Shown here piece after piece: positions 51,884-59,531 of a stretch of DNA of 64,000 nucleotides. Source of the stretch: CAZTDP01 sp964612565 (GTDB taxonomy: Bacteria > Patescibacteriota > WWE3 > UBA101185 > UBA10185). The DNA lies in assembly GCA_964612565.1 (NCBI GenBank), contig CAZTDP010000001.1, positions 124,001 to 188,000 on the forward strand, written 5' to 3'. A model generated the notes under the pieces. That model saw only the letters and a program-made list of their open reading frames with translations, did no database searches and had not been told where the DNA came from. The first letter of the stretch is position 1; each line of letters begins with the position of its first letter. The translations under genes were made by a program, and so were the position numbers.

Positions 51884-52750
51884 CTACACTAAAATTTCTT
51901 GTGACCCAAACAGCCTTATTTTATTTTCAACAACCTTTTGAACAGCACTGATTGGGCTTTCCATGTATTTATATGCTGCAATCTCAGTTGTTTCATTTAA
52001 CTCTTTTTGCAAAGTCATTTTAAATGCAATTCTCATTTCGGAGTTTACATTTACTTTTACAATGCCAAGTGAAATTGCTTTTTTAACATCGTCGTCATAA
52101 ATTCCTGAACCGCCGTGAAGTGATAAAAATGTATTTGGAATTTCAGAATGAATGTTTTGCAAAATCTCTAGATTTAGGTGTTTTTGATTTGCGTAAATTC
52201 CATGTAAATTTCCGATAAAACTTGCAAATACATCGATTCCGGTTTTTTCAACAAAGTCCTTAGCTCTTGCGGGATCCGTAAATAGTTTTGGATCCGCGTA
52301 TTTTTCGGTGTTTTCAGATGTGTGATCCGCCGAACTTCCTTCGATGTGATCGATTTCCCCTTCGACTAAAATGTTATGTTTATGCGCGAGTTCAACAATT
52401 TTTGAAGCGTTTAAGACATATTCGTCATACGAAAGTTTTCCACCATCGTAATGCACATAATCAAAACCTTCCAAAATTGCCTGCTTTATAATTTCCGGAT
52501 CTGTGCCGTGGTCTAAGTTTAAAATTATCGGAAGTTGTATTTGATCTTCATACGTACGGGCAAGTGCTACAAGTTGTTTCACTCCAATATGTTGAGCCTC
52601 TCCCGGAGATGCTTCAATCAAAATTGGAGATTTTAAACTTTTTGCAGCTTGCGTTATAGCTTTAATTGTTTCTAAATTTCCAACATTAAAGGCTCCTATC
52701 GCTACTCCTTTTTGTTTTGCTGTTTGTAAAATTTGTAATGCTTTATTCAT
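51884..52750 (-). CDS. fba: Class II fructose-bisphosphate aldolase family protein
   Basis: 288 residues. Zinc and catalytic residues appear in PIILNLDHGTDPE, EGEIDHIEGSSADHTS, SFIGNLHGIYANQ and LSLHGGSGIYDDD, with NVNSEMRIAFK for phosphate binding. It cleaves fructose 1,6-bisphosphate; a tagatose-bisphosphate or related specificity cannot be excluded. It is 2 nt downstream of the PfkB-type kinase gene, so the pair would give the PFK-aldolase steps of glycolysis. Confidence 0.9.
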   Translation of the reverse strand: MNKALQILQTAKQKGVAIGAFNVGNLETIKAITQAAKSLKSPILIEASPGEAQHIGVKQLVALARTYEDQIQLPIILNLDHGTDPEIIKQAILEGFDYVHYDGGKLSYDEYVLNASKIVELAHKHNILVEGEIDHIEGSSADHTSENTEKYADPKLFTDPARAKDFVEKTGIDVFASFIGNLHGIYANQKHLNLEILQNIHSEIPNTFLSLHGGSGIYDDDVKKAISLGIVKVNVNSEMRIAFKMTLQKELNETTEIAAYKYMESPISAVQKVVENKIRLFGSQEILV

Positions 52751-52752
52751 GT

Positions 52753-53703
52753 TCAGTTTATATTTTTAACTATATTTTCAATTTCGTCTTTAGTTTTTAA
52801 ACCTTTTATTGCTCCAATAACTTTTACAGCTGATCCTGAATTTACAGCTCCCCACTTAAGTGCCTCGCCAACACTCTTTCCGTAAAAAATTGCAGATAAA
52901 AATCCAGAAGCAAAAGCGTCCCCCGCCCCCGTTCTATCAAGTTCCGGCCTGTTGTCAGTATAAATACTTTGGGAATAAAAATTTGTGCCTTCGTATGCAG
53001 TTGCCCCATTCTTGCCGTCGGTTATAACAGACATTTTTGCGCCGAGTTTTGCAAGTTCTTTATGCAAATCTTCTGCTTCAAAAATTCCTACCAACCTTAT
53101 TGCTTCCTCACGATTTACAAAGAGTACGTCTGTATGTTTTAAAAATTCTTTTACTTTATCTAAACTGTTTCTCATTTGAATTGTTCCAGGATTAAATGCG
53201 ACTCCTATTCCTGCGTTCTTTTGTAAATAATTAATGAGTTCGGCTTGAAATTCTTCAAACCCATTGCCAAGGGAAGTGTAGTAGATCCATTTTGGTTTTG
53301 ACCAGTTTTGGATTTTATAATGTCGTTTGGCGTGATAACTAAATATGGTTCTATCGGCACTGTATACAATTATGCTATGTACATTAGTCGGTTCGTCCTT
53401 GTTTTTGACACAAAACGAAGTATCGACGCCCAACTTTTTAAGTTCATCCACAATTCTTTTCCCATTATCATCGTCTCCGACCTCTGTGTAGACCGAAGTT
53501 TTCAGTCCCAAACGTGTGCAGCCGACCCCAACATTTAGCGAATTTCCGGCAATTGCCGTTTCGAACTGCTCGACCGGCACTTTTGACCCGTGGTAAAAGC
53601 AAATTCGGGCATTCCCATCCTCTTTGGCCTCAGGAAGTCCGCTGTTGTCAGCGATTTTCATATACAGGTCGATGTCTGTATCGCCTATAGTTAATACATC
53701 CAT
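52753..53703 (-). CDS. PfkB-family carbohydrate kinase
   Basis: 316 residues, ribokinase/PfkB fold. The N-terminal GDTDIDLYMKIADNS and the anion-hole signature DRTGAGDAFASGFLSAIF with the catalytic Asp are clear. The IAGNSLNVGVGCTRLG segment binds the sugar. Position between transketolase and class II aldolase suggests a 6-phosphofructokinase role, since no PfkA is visible here; fructokinase or ribokinase activity remains possible. Spacing of 9 nt to tktC and 2 nt to fba marks an operon. Confidence 0.87.
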   Translation of the reverse strand: MDVLTIGDTDIDLYMKIADNSGLPEAKEDGNARICFYHGSKVPVEQFETAIAGNSLNVGVGCTRLGLKTSVYTEVGDDDNGKRIVDELKKLGVDTSFCVKNKDEPTNVHSIIVYSADRTIFSYHAKRHYKIQNWSKPKWIYYTSLGNGFEEFQAELINYLQKNAGIGVAFNPGTIQMRNSLDKVKEFLKHTDVLFVNREEAIRLVGIFEAEDLHKELAKLGAKMSVITDGKNGATAYEGTNFYSQSIYTDNRPELDRTGAGDAFASGFLSAIFYGKSVGEALKWGAVNSGSAVKVIGAIKGLKTKDEIENIVKNIN

Positions 53704-53712
53704 ATTAATATG

Positions 53713-54690
53713 CTATAAAAGCTCCTTAACTAATTTAACAATATGATGAGAACTAAGTCCAAACTTATTTTTAAGTTCTTCGTACGATCCGGAACCTCCA
53801 AAGCTGTCGTTTACACCGATTCTCGCATTTAGAGGTAGGTTTTCCTTCGCGAGAATTTCGGCAACAGCACTGCCCAAACCACCGTTAATTTGGTGTTCTT
53901 CCAAAGTAACGCATTTTCCGGTTTTTTTAACAGAACCTATAATAGTAGCTTCGTCTAATGGTTTTATGGTCGGAGTGGCTATAACTTCGGCACTTATTTT
54001 GTGCAGAGCTTTAAGTTTTTTGGCGGCGTTTAAGGCCTCGTAGATTATTGCACCGGTTGAAACAATTGTAATATCTTCACCTTCCGTAAGTTTGTACGCC
54101 TCCCCAATCTCAAAAGGTGTTTTGGAAGTTGTAATTTGAGGAGTTTTTTCTTTGCAGATTCTTATGTAAACAGGGCCGTCCTCGTATAATGCCTTAACAA
54201 CTGCTTTTTTTGTTTGTTCGTAGTCGATGGGACTTATTACAACCATGTTTGGCAAAACTCGCATTAACGCTATATCCTCAAGAGATTCTGCCACACTCCC
54301 GTCAGGGGAATTGGAAAAACCAACATGCGAGCTCACAATTTTTACATTGGCCTTTGTCAGTGCAACGCTTAACCTAATTTGATCCCAATTTCTATACGGT
54401 GAAAAAACCGCATGAGAAGCAATAAAAGGTATCTTACCAGACAACGCTAGTCCGGCGGCAATTCCTGCCATATTTTGCTCGGCAATTCCGACTTCAATAA
54501 ACCTTGTAGGAAATTTTTTGGAAAAAGCATTCAGTTTAAGTGACTCCGTTAGGTCGGCGCATAAAACGATAACTCTTTCTTCTTTTTGCCCGAGATCCAT
54601 AACTGCTTCGCCAAAACCTTCACGTTCGGACTTTAGTTCCGAGCTCTCCATGAATACATCCGGATTTAAATTTAGCTTCTCGTTTAGCAT
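53713..54690 (-). CDS. Transketolase C-terminal subunit
   Basis: 325 residues covering the pyrimidine-binding and C-terminal domains: VIVLCADLTESLKLNAF, RFIEVGIAEQNMAGIAAGLA with the catalytic Glu, SHVGFSNSPDGSVAESLEDIALMR, and the C-terminal KTGKCVTLEEHQINGGLGSAVAEIL. It pairs with the N-terminal half encoded 218 bp upstream to make a split transketolase. The ATG overlaps the stop codon of the intervening small membrane-protein frame. Split transketolases occur in archaea and many Patescibacteria. Confidence 0.92.
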   Translation of the reverse strand: MLNEKLNLNPDVFMESSELKSEREGFGEAVMDLGQKEERVIVLCADLTESLKLNAFSKKFPTRFIEVGIAEQNMAGIAAGLALSGKIPFIASHAVFSPYRNWDQIRLSVALTKANVKIVSSHVGFSNSPDGSVAESLEDIALMRVLPNMVVISPIDYEQTKKAVVKALYEDGPVYIRICKEKTPQITTSKTPFEIGEAYKLTEGEDITIVSTGAIIYEALNAAKKLKALHKISAEVIATPTIKPLDEATIIGSVKKTGKCVTLEEHQINGGLGSAVAEILAKENLPLNARIGVNDSFGGSGSYEELKNKFGLSSHHIVKLVKELL

Positions 54691-54915
54691 TGGGCAGGTT
54701 TTTTCAAAACCGATTCACTTTTTGCAGTAATAAGATGTAGATTTTTACTGACCNNNNNNNNNNNNNNNNNNNNNNNNNNNNNNNNNNNNNNNNNNNNNNN
54801 NNNNNNNNNNNNNNNNNNNNNNNNNNNNNNNNNNNNNNNNNNNNNNNNNNNNNCCAATTGCAATCAACGGAATTAGTGACATTCTTAAAGTTATTTTCTT
54901 GTTAGTATCAGTCAT
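54684..54915 (-). CDS. Small membrane-protein gene between transketolase halves (interrupted by N gap)
   Basis: Right of the gap an ATG at 54915 overlaps the tktN stop region and opens MTDTNKKITLRMSLIPLIAIG, which runs into the N stretch and looks like the first membrane helix. Left of the gap an open frame VSKNLHLITAKSESVLKKPAQC reaches a TAA at 54686-54684 that overlaps the tktC ATG. The two ends are coupled to both neighbours, so one gene is likely, but its length and frame across the gap are unknown. No family can be named. Confidence 0.45.
54754..54853. other. Assembly gap (100 N) between transketolase halves
   Basis: Exactly 100 N of unknown true size, splitting the presumed small membrane-protein gene. 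Confidence 0.98.
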
Positions 54916-55762
54916 AGTCAGATTCTATTTTCCCTTCCAAAGACCTAAGCTGTTTTAAAGCAATTAAGGCTTGTTCTTTGTTGGGAACCTTTCCGTGCCA
55001 CTCAAATTTGTACTGCATAAATTCTACACCCTTGCCGGGCACCGTGTGAGCAATTATAACAGTTGGGCGTTGACTTATCGACTTTGCCATATTGCAGGCG
55101 TTTATTATTTCTTCAATATTATGACCGTCAATTTCAATAACGAACCAATTAAAACTTTCTAATTTGTTTCTCAAATTTTCTAAAGGCATTACATTTTCTG
55201 TAGTTCCGTCAATTTGAATATTATTGCGATCGATAATCCATGTTAAGTTATCAAGTTTTTTATTTGGAGCAAACATGGCCGCTTCCCAAATTTGGCCTTC
55301 TTCAAGTTCGCCATCGCCTGTCATGCAATAGACGCGATAATTTTTGGAATCAATTTTTGCCGCCATAGCCATTCCTATTGCTTGAGATAGGCCTTGGCCT
55401 AAAGAGCCGCTGGAGTTTTCGATGCCGGGAAGTAAACCAAAGCGCGGGTGTCCTTCTAATTCAGAATTTAATTTACGTAACGATTTAAGTTTTGTTTTAG
55501 GAAAAAAACCTTTTTCAGCTAATGTTGCGTATAAAATTGGGCAAATGTGTCCGTTGCTTAATACAAATCTGTCCCGATCAGGGTCCGTTGGATTTTTTGA
55601 ATCTACATTTAAAATATCAAAATATAAAGAAGCAAAAATATCCGCAGTTCCAAGAGATCCGGCTGTGTGGCCGCTCCCTGCATTTAAAAGCATTGTGATA
55701 GCAGATTCTCTAAGTTTGTTTGCAGTTAATGCAATTTCTTCGTACTTATTCAACTGGGGCAT
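54908..55762 (-). CDS. Transketolase N-terminal subunit
   Basis: 284 residues holding the thiamine-diphosphate-binding half: SGHTAGSLGTADIFASLYF, RDRFVLSNGH, GSLGQGLSQAIGMAMA, the ThDP motif GDGELEEGQIWEAAMFA and NLTWIIDRNNIQIDG. Together with tktC it moves two-carbon units in the non-oxidative pentose-phosphate pathway. TATACT at 55775-55770 lies 7 nt before the ATG, a leaderless promoter that probably drives the whole tktN to dehydrogenase run. Confidence 0.93.
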   Translation of the reverse strand: MPQLNKYEEIALTANKLRESAITMLLNAGSGHTAGSLGTADIFASLYFDILNVDSKNPTDPDRDRFVLSNGHICPILYATLAEKGFFPKTKLKSLRKLNSELEGHPRFGLLPGIENSSGSLGQGLSQAIGMAMAAKIDSKNYRVYCMTGDGELEEGQIWEAAMFAPNKKLDNLTWIIDRNNIQIDGTTENVMPLENLRNKLESFNWFVIEIDGHNIEEIINACNMAKSISQRPTVIIAHTVPGKGVEFMQYKFEWHGKVPNKEQALIALKQLRSLEGKIESDYD

Positions 55763-55816
55763 TACTTACAGTATAGAAATTATGTTGTTTTTAAACAAGC
55801 TTTGGACAAAATACTA

Positions 55817-55975
55817 TTGACGTCGTTAGGATTTACGTTAGAATTTAAACTAGTTTTTGCTCTGAACTTTAGAGCATGCTGCATTGGAGTGGCGTAAGCG
55901 CCAAGGCCTAAAAAAGGAGATGTGCCTATGGGAGGTTTATCTTTTTTAAAAAATCCAAAACTTGCTGAGGAGTAG
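55817..55975 (+). other. Candidate short transcript with structured leader and 15-codon ORF
   Basis: Plus strand TTGACG (55817-55822), a 16-nt spacer and TAGAAT (55839-55844) form a good promoter. The following 80 nt hold two hairpins (GCTCT/AGAGC and TGGCG-TAAG-CGCCA), then AAGGAGAT (55914-55921) and an ATG at 55928. The ORF is only MGGLSFLKNPKLAEE, ending at 55975 inside the 3' end of the opposing LOG gene. It may be a small-protein or antisense RNA gene, or chance. No other gene follows on this strand. Confidence 0.3.
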
Positions 55976-56522
55976 AGAGAATAGTCAAAATGTTTCTTTC
56001 TTCGGGTTTGATTAAAAGATTTTTTTCGATTGTGTCTAATATCTCATTCCAAAATTCTCCATACATAATAATAGGTTTGCTGTTTGGCTCGTGAATCCAC
56101 GAACTTACCCACGTCATTCCAAACTCGCTTAAAGTTCCAATGCTACCTTTGAATACAATATGAACGTCGGTGTTTTGAAGCATAACCTTTGTTCGGTCAA
56201 AATAATCTAAAGTTATAATTTCAGTATCAGCGTCGTTTTCAGAATCGGTACCCTCGTAGTGTCTCTTGGTTTTATTGGGATGATATGTAATTGCTAGTGC
56301 TTCGCCGCCTCCTGCGTGAGCTCCTTTTGTTGCCGCTTTCATAACGCCGGGTCCGCCTCCGTTAAATATTTCGTAATCGTTTTCGGCTAAAAGTTTTGCA
56401 ACATCAAAAGCTTGCTGATAGGGATCTTCGTTTTCAAGCCATGCAGCTCCACCCAAAAACGCGATTCGTTTAAATTTTTTTCCCGAACTTGTGACCGGAG
56501 TTATGCTAGTTATTTGATTCAT
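55926..56522 (-). CDS. LOG family protein (cytokinin riboside phosphohydrolase-like)
   Basis: 198 residues, Rossmann fold: RIAFLGGAAWLENEDPYQQAFDVAKLLAE, the FNGGGPGVMKAATKGAHAGGG nucleotide loop, and KGSIGTLSEFGMTW in place of the usual PGGxGTxxE. The family cleaves nucleoside 5'-monophosphates at the base-ribose bond (LOG) or is annotated as lysine decarboxylase-like. The substitution of PGG by KGS before GT is unusual. It overlaps rpe by 17 nt, so it is in the pentose-phosphate operon, consistent with ribose-phosphate salvage. Confidence 0.82.
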   Translation of the reverse strand: MNQITSITPVTSSGKKFKRIAFLGGAAWLENEDPYQQAFDVAKLLAENDYEIFNGGGPGVMKAATKGAHAGGGEALAITYHPNKTKRHYEGTDSENDADTEIITLDYFDRTKVMLQNTDVHIVFKGSIGTLSEFGMTWVSSWIHEPNSKPIIMYGEFWNEILDTIEKNLLIKPEERNILTILSTPQQVLDFLKKINLP

Positions 56523-57144
56523 AGGCAGTTAACTTTTTAAATTCCGCTATTTTTTGTATAGGATTTTCGGAATTCACAATGTGCGATCCAATTACAACAT
56601 CATCCACGCCTGTTTTCAATATGCTTTCTATATTCTCTTCCGAGACACCGCCGTCTATCTGGGTTCTAATGTTTGGGTGCATTTCCTTAAAGCCGGTTAT
56701 TTTCGATAAAACTTCAGGAATGAATTTGGCGCCCTGCTTTCCTGGATGAACACTTGAAAATTGTACAAAATCTATTCCCGTGGGAATTTCTTTTAGTTTA
56801 TCTAGAGAAGTTTCGGGGTTTACTCCAAGACCCACAATATATTTATGTTGTTTGGCCAAACTTACAAACTTTTCAAAACCTTTAGCTTCAATATGAGCTA
56901 AAACTTTAAAGACACTCTGAAATCTTTCTTGCACGTATTTTTCAGGAGTTTCGACCATTAAGTCCAGCTCAAGCTTTGAAATAGGTTCTATCGAGGCGAT
57001 CGTTTCTAAATCTGCAAAAGTGCTTTGGCTTACAAATTTTCCGTCGCAGACGTCAATTTGAATATACTCGCAATTCCCGTCAACCAGGGCAATCTTCTTT
57101 TTAATGTCTTCAAAATTTTTTTCTAAAATGGCAGGAATTATCAT
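56506..57144 (-). CDS. rpe: Ribulose-phosphate 3-epimerase
   Basis: 212 residues, TIM barrel: IPAILEKNFEDIKKKI, the metal site in IQIDVCDGKFV (usual HxDxMDGxFV; here Gln replaces the His), LDLMVETPEKYV, the VHPGKQGAKF loop and QIDGGVSEENI. It interconverts ribulose 5-phosphate and xylulose 5-phosphate. The His-to-Gln change at a metal ligand is odd and may affect metal choice or specificity. It overlaps rpiB by 4 nt. Confidence 0.85.
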   Translation of the reverse strand: MIIPAILEKNFEDIKKKIALVDGNCEYIQIDVCDGKFVSQSTFADLETIASIEPISKLELDLMVETPEKYVQERFQSVFKVLAHIEAKGFEKFVSLAKQHKYIVGLGVNPETSLDKLKEIPTGIDFVQFSSVHPGKQGAKFIPEVLSKITGFKEMHPNIRTQIDGGVSEENIESILKTGVDDVVIGSHIVNSENPIQKIAEFKKLTAYESNN

Positions 57145-57569
57145 TTGATCTTTTTTAATCTTTTAACAAACCTTTCTTCACCACTGAACGGCGTGTTTAA
57201 CCAAATATCTACAATTTCAAGAGCCAGATTAGCATTTATATATTCGGCCGGCAGACACAGTACGTTTGTGTCATCGTCGTTTCTTGACGAAAAAGCGTGC
57301 CTTGGTGTCCACGAAAGAGCGGCGCGAATACCGGCAAACTTATTAGCTGCTACGCAGACTCCTACGCCGTTTCTGCACATTAATATCCCTTTCGACTCGC
57401 TTTCTTCGGCTACTTTTTGAGCTAAGACATTGGCATAGTCAGGAAAGTCGTCAGCGGGATTTAACTCAAACGGCCCCAAATCCTCAACCTCAACACCTTT
57501 TTGTTTTAAAAACCCTAAAACTCTATTTTTTAATTCAAATCCGCCGTGGTCCGATGAAATATAAATCAT
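57141..57569 (-). CDS. rpiB: Ribose-5-phosphate isomerase B
   Basis: 142 residues starting at the ATG 57569, which overlaps the lgt stop (ATGA). Features: MIYISSDHGGFELKNRV with the active-site Asp-His, ADDFPDYANVLAQKV, GILMCRNGVGVCVAANKFAGIRAAL with the catalytic Cys, and RNDDDTNVLCLPAEYI. It interconverts ribose and ribulose 5-phosphates. The frame is open upstream for 31 more codons, but those lie in lgt coding sequence and do not fit the family. Confidence 0.93.
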   Translation of the reverse strand: MIYISSDHGGFELKNRVLGFLKQKGVEVEDLGPFELNPADDFPDYANVLAQKVAEESESKGILMCRNGVGVCVAANKFAGIRAALSWTPRHAFSSRNDDDTNVLCLPAEYINANLALEIVDIWLNTPFSGEERFVKRLKKIK

Positions 57570-58237
57570 AAATTTTTCTTTCTTTGCGTAAGAATTATCA
57601 AGCCAATCAGTAATGAAAGTATAGAAACCATTTGGGCCACATTCAAGCCGTTTATTGTCCAAGGATTTTCTTTTAAGAATTCCATAAAAAATCTTATTGT
57701 TCCGTAGCCTATTAAATAAGCTCCCAAGAAAAATTTGTTAGATCGCTGTGTTTTTTTAAAAAATAAAAAGAAACAAAAGAGCATTAAGTTTAAACCGGCT
57801 TCGTAAAAAAAGACCGGGTGTCTTCCTTGAATTGCCCAGGGAAGTTTTGTTGGAATTCCGAGAAGTTCCATATTAAAAAAGTTACCAAACCTTCCTACGG
57901 CTTGCGCGAGTGGCGCCGAAAAGGAAAGCGCGTTCGATAATTCCAAAAACGAAAGTTTATGCCTTTTTGAATAAAGCCAAATTCCTAGTAGGCCGTCAAT
58001 AACCCCGCCCCAAATGCCTAAACCGCCTTGCCACAAGTAAAAAACATGCATCGGATTTTGCAGGTAGTAATGTGCAAAATCAATAACATGATAAAGTCTC
58101 GCTCCTGTTATCCCAAACAAAACTGCGTAAAGAGCAGATCCCCAAATATCTTTTTTAAGTTTTGGAAATGCTTTTTCGGAAACAGTAAGAGCTAAAAATA
58201 TTCCTAAAGAAATTGAAATACCATAAAAAGAATACAC
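57566..58237 (-). CDS. lgt: Prolipoprotein diacylglyceryl transferase
   Basis: 223 residues, about seven transmembrane helices. The signature AQAVGRFGNFFNMELLG, with catalytic Arg and Asn, is clear, as is the WQGGLGIWGGVIDG segment. It lipidates the lipobox Cys of secreted proteins such as the solute-binding lipoprotein at 4.5-5.8 kb. It starts with GTG at 58237; a TATAAT lies only 4 nt upstream. It is shorter than the usual ~270 residues and sits, unusually, at the head of rpiB-rpe. Confidence 0.9.
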   Translation of the reverse strand: MYSFYGISISLGIFLALTVSEKAFPKLKKDIWGSALYAVLFGITGARLYHVIDFAHYYLQNPMHVFYLWQGGLGIWGGVIDGLLGIWLYSKRHKLSFLELSNALSFSAPLAQAVGRFGNFFNMELLGIPTKLPWAIQGRHPVFFYEAGLNLMLFCFFLFFKKTQRSNKFFLGAYLIGYGTIRFFMEFLKENPWTINGLNVAQMVSILSLLIGLIILTQRKKNL

Positions 58238-58780
58238 TTAGATTATAAATGATAAGATCAGTACAGCGATCATTATTGCGCTGTAAATAGCAACCCCGCC
58301 TTTTCCGGGCGCATTCTTAAACTCCCAAAACCAGTCTTTTAAAGTTCCTACAAAATAACTTTCAAGCATTCTATAAATAGAGTTGGCAAATACCGAATAC
58401 ACCAATACTTTTATTAAGGGCGATAATTCCGCGTATGCCACAAACAACGTCAGCGCCGCAAAAACCATTTGAAACAACGCGCTGTTAAGTGATTTATCCT
58501 CAACTTTGTCGTTGTTATATATAATGTAATTTAAAGCGCCTTTAAAGTCTCTATGAGAAATATAAGCGCGCAAATTTATTGAAAATTCCTTGCCGCCCTC
58601 AAAAACGTATGCGTAAAGAGGATACTCGATGTCCAAGACAAAAGTTCCCAGCAAGGCCAAAACGAAGGTCAGTACTAGTATCAATGGCTGTCGCGTCACA
58701 TTTATGGCAATAAACACAATTGCAACCACTAAACTTATTAACAGCTGGGATCTTAAGGACATGCGCAGGATTTTGTTCAT
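58238..58780 (-). CDS. Integral membrane protein, unrecognised
   Basis: 180 residues with about five hydrophobic segments (LLISLVVAIVFIAINV, LILVLTFVLALLGTFVL, FQMVFAALTLFVAYAEL, KVLVYSVFANSIYRML, VAIYSAIMIAVLILSFII). A soluble-looking loop, FEGGKEFSINLRAYISHRDFKGA, lies in the middle. No family recognised. TAATAT with ATG 7 nt on indicates a leaderless start at 58780. It abuts lgt and is probably co-transcribed with it, so an envelope role is plausible. Confidence 0.6.
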   Translation of the reverse strand: MNKILRMSLRSQLLISLVVAIVFIAINVTRQPLILVLTFVLALLGTFVLDIEYPLYAYVFEGGKEFSINLRAYISHRDFKGALNYIIYNNDKVEDKSLNSALFQMVFAALTLFVAYAELSPLIKVLVYSVFANSIYRMLESYFVGTLKDWFWEFKNAPGKGGVAIYSAIMIAVLILSFII

Positions 58781-58790
58781 TACTAAAATA

Positions 58791-59084
58791 TTATGCTTTT
58801 ACCTTTTGTTGTTCAACTTCTTTTACTTTTTTCTTTTTAAGTTCCGATAGTTTCCACATAAAGAGTCTGCCTTTTGTAGTTGCTTTTTCGGATCCAAGCA
58901 CAAACTCGCGTGCGGCTTCCAGTAAGTTACGATCTTCCGACTTGGCTAATTTTATGTATAGCGATCTGTGCGCTAGATCGCGAAATTCTTCGGCTAAACG
59001 GTTTCCATATGCTTGGAACTCGTGCTTGTTTCGCACGTCGCCCTTCCTTGTTCTTTTTTCAAGAATTTTTCCAATTGTTTCCAT
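58791..59084 (-). CDS. Small charged protein, unrecognised
   Basis: 97 residues, rich in Lys, Glu and Arg, predicted to be largely helical, with no signal peptide or membrane segment. It begins METIGKILEKRTRKGDVRNK and ends in a Lys-rich tail. No named family comes to mind. It lies 10 nt upstream of the membrane-protein gene at 58238-58780. It is probably real, given uninterrupted coding and a spacing consistent with the run of genes on this strand. Confidence 0.5.
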   Translation of the reverse strand: METIGKILEKRTRKGDVRNKHEFQAYGNRLAEEFRDLAHRSLYIKLAKSEDRNLLEAAREFVLGSEKATTKGRLFMWKLSELKKKKVKEVEQQKVKA

Positions 59085-59118
59085 TTTTATAATTTCTGGG
59101 CGGGTAGACCTTCGGCTT

Positions 59119-59493
59119 TTACTGAGTTTGTTGTCTGGCTATTTTGCTAATAAATGGTATTTCGAAGGCCTCGTTTTTATACGTTTTCCAAATTAAAAAC
59201 AACCACCCGGCTATAAATGCTGTGTTAAGCACAAATCTTAAAAGGTTTCCAAATACACCAAAGCTTAAAAATAAAAAGAAGTTAAGTATTCCGTAGATAA
59301 AATATGCCGCAAATCCTATCAGCATCGACTGGAACGCGTGAAATTTAACCTGCTTGTTTGAGTCCATCACGTAAAACAAAACACCTGAAAACGGTGGAAA
59401 AATGTAGGACAACGCTCCCGCAACATTTGGAGCCATGCTGTCAACCTGAGACTGAAACGATTCTTGACTGTTTGTTTGATTTTCTTGTTCCAT
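59119..59493 (-). CDS. DUF4870-like small membrane protein
   Basis: 124 residues. After a Gln/Ser-rich cytoplasmic N-terminus there are three to four helices with VAGALSYIFPPFSGVLFYVMDSNKQVKFHAFQSML, which fits the DUF4870 pattern of a Gly/Ser-rich first helix and an FHAxQS motif. These small membrane proteins are of unknown function. A basic tail (IWKTYKNEAFEIPFI) follows the last helix. No clear promoter or SD was found. Confidence 0.72.
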   Translation of the reverse strand: MEQENQTNSQESFQSQVDSMAPNVAGALSYIFPPFSGVLFYVMDSNKQVKFHAFQSMLIGFAAYFIYGILNFFLFLSFGVFGNLLRFVLNTAFIAGWLFLIWKTYKNEAFEIPFISKIARQQTQ

Positions 59494-59531
59494 ATTTAAA
59501 TTCTTTCACAACTTAAAGTGCTATTCAACGG

